Below are positions 7,423-7,671 of a stretch of DNA of 7,671 nucleotides, piece after piece. A program made the translations under genes and the position numbers. Under the pieces are notes generated by a model. It did not search any database and had not been told where the DNA came from. It worked only from the letters and a program-made list of their open reading frames with translations. How positions within the stretch are numbered: the stretch's first letter is position 1; each line of letters starts with the position of its first letter. Location: the NCBI RefSeq assembly GCF_030147005.1, contig NZ_JASLAW010000043.1:1-7671 (forward strand), given 5' to 3'. The stretch is from Pseudomonas sp. GTDB taxonomy: Bacteria > Pseudomonadota > Gammaproteobacteria > Pseudomonadales > Pseudomonadaceae.

Positions 7423-7445
7423 GCAGGGCCATTCAAATGGAGGGG

Positions 7446-7473
7446 AGTATAGCTGAGCGATGGCGTCTGTTAT
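7446..7473 (-). promoter_or_regulatory. Candidate sigma70 promoter of the wsp operon
   Basis: On the minus strand a -35-like ATAACA (7473-7468, four of six consensus bases) and a -10 TATACT (7451-7446, five of six) are separated by 16 bases. An AT-rich run containing AATAAATAA precedes the -35 and could act as an UP-like element. Transcription would begin near 7439, about 28 bases before the wspA GTG and only about 7 before the alternative ATG. No sigma54-type -24/-12 pair was seen. Not proven by sequence alone. Confidence 0.6.
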
Positions 7474-7524
7474 TTATTGGTTTTCGCGCCGTGAGCCCTC
7501 CCCTTGAGCCCTGCGCGGGGTAAA

Positions 7525-7544
7525 TGTGAGAGCGGGCTTGCCCT
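7525..7544 (+). repeat. Solitary REP-like hairpin of a second type
   Basis: The sequence TGTGAGAGCGGGCTTGCCCT resembles the Pseudomonas REP family with core AGCGGGCTTGCCC. The perfect palindrome GGGCTTGCCC is at 7534-7543. No inverted partner lies nearby, so it is a singlet or degenerate remnant, different in core from the REPIN at 7574-7669. Confidence 0.6.
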
Positions 7545-7573
7545 AATGCCAGTCAGTTAAGACAGAACCGGTC

Positions 7574-7669
7574 CCTGTGGCGAGGGAGCTTGCTCCCGCT
7601 GGACTGCGTAGCAGTCCCATTTTTGGGGCCGCTTCGCGCCCCAACGGGAGCAAGCTCCCTCGCCACAGG
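7574..7669. repeat. REPIN-like element: two inverted REP sequences
   Basis: Two arms of 25 bases (7574-7598 and 7645-7669) are perfect reverse complements, each containing GTGGCGAGGGAGCTTGCTCC. Each arm carries the internal palindrome GAGGGAGCTTGCTCCC. The 46-base spacer holds two more hairpins: GGACTGC/GCAGTCC with a three-base loop (7601-7617) and GGGGC/GCCCC (7625-7642). This matches the known REPIN architecture of fluorescent pseudomonads, short nonautonomous elements thought to be mobilised by RAYT (REP-associated tyrosine) transposases encoded elsewhere. It is intergenic, about 100 bases upstream of the wspA promoter candidate. It may also act as a transcription barrier or terminator for whatever lies to the right; that gene is not in the window. 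Confidence 0.9.
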
Positions 7670-7671
7670 TC

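Larger units (their letters stand above)
7433..7671. other. Intergenic region upstream of wspA
   Basis: No convincing gene is present in these 239 bases. They contain the wspA promoter candidate, the solitary REP-like hairpin and the REPIN. A short direct repeat GAGCCCT occurs at 7493-7499 and 7506-7512. I see no riboswitch, tRNA or recognised operator for a specific regulator. Confidence 0.7.

Noticed and set aside
6371..7456. 361-codon plus-strand open frame
   Set aside because: Antisense to wspA. The glycine-rich repeats in its product simply mirror the Ala/Thr heptads of the receptor.
7493..7520. Rho-independent terminator near the CCCTGCGCGGGG segment
   Set aside because: The stem is short and imperfect and no T-run follows on either strand.
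7574..7669. Possible CRISPR repeat pair
   Set aside because: The two copies are inverted, not direct, and match Pseudomonas REP sequence, so a REPIN explains them.

Overview
The window carries most of a Wsp surface-sensing chemosensory operon of a Pseudomonas, on the minus strand. Reading from the right edge leftward the order is wspA, wspB, wspC, wspD, wspE, wspF. This gene order, the individual protein signatures and the upstream repeats point to a member of the P. fluorescens group. The repeats are Pseudomonas REP sequences built on the palindrome GAGGGAGCTTGCTCCC, a type abundant in strains such as SBW25. The species assignment is inference. The gene assignments rest on motifs and gene order and are firm.

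Layout. Bases 7574-7669 hold a REPIN-like element: two identical 25-base REP arms in inverted orientation around a 46-base spacer. A second, solitary REP-like hairpin lies at about 7525-7544. A sigma70-type promoter candidate is at 7446-7473. wspA (5789-7411, GTG start) encodes the membrane receptor. It is followed by wspB (CheW-like adaptor), wspC (CheR-type methyltransferase with C-terminal TPRs), wspD (second CheW-like adaptor with a Cys/His-rich N-terminus), wspE (hybrid CheA kinase with a C-terminal receiver) and wspF (CheB-type methylesterase). All five junctions overlap by 1 or 4 bases, so the genes form one transcriptional and translationally coupled unit. The diguanylate cyclase gene wspR, which normally follows wspF, should begin at or just beyond the left edge. 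Only its possible leader is present.

How the genes work together (known for the family). WspA senses growth on a surface and, through WspB and WspD, controls WspE autophosphorylation. WspE passes phosphate to WspR, which then makes c-di-GMP and turns on exopolysaccharide production, biofilm formation and the wrinkly colony state. WspC methylates WspA and raises signalling. WspF, phosphorylated by WspE, demethylates WspA and acts as the brake; its loss locks the pathway on.

This is a known system and I found no undescribed one. The points most worth a second look are a ladder of 21-bp direct repeats in the wspA methylation-helix region that could mediate in-frame deletions, the Cys/His cluster at the N-terminus of WspD, an aspartate in WspF where receivers normally have a conserved lysine, the GTG start of wspA, and the REPIN close to the operon promoter.
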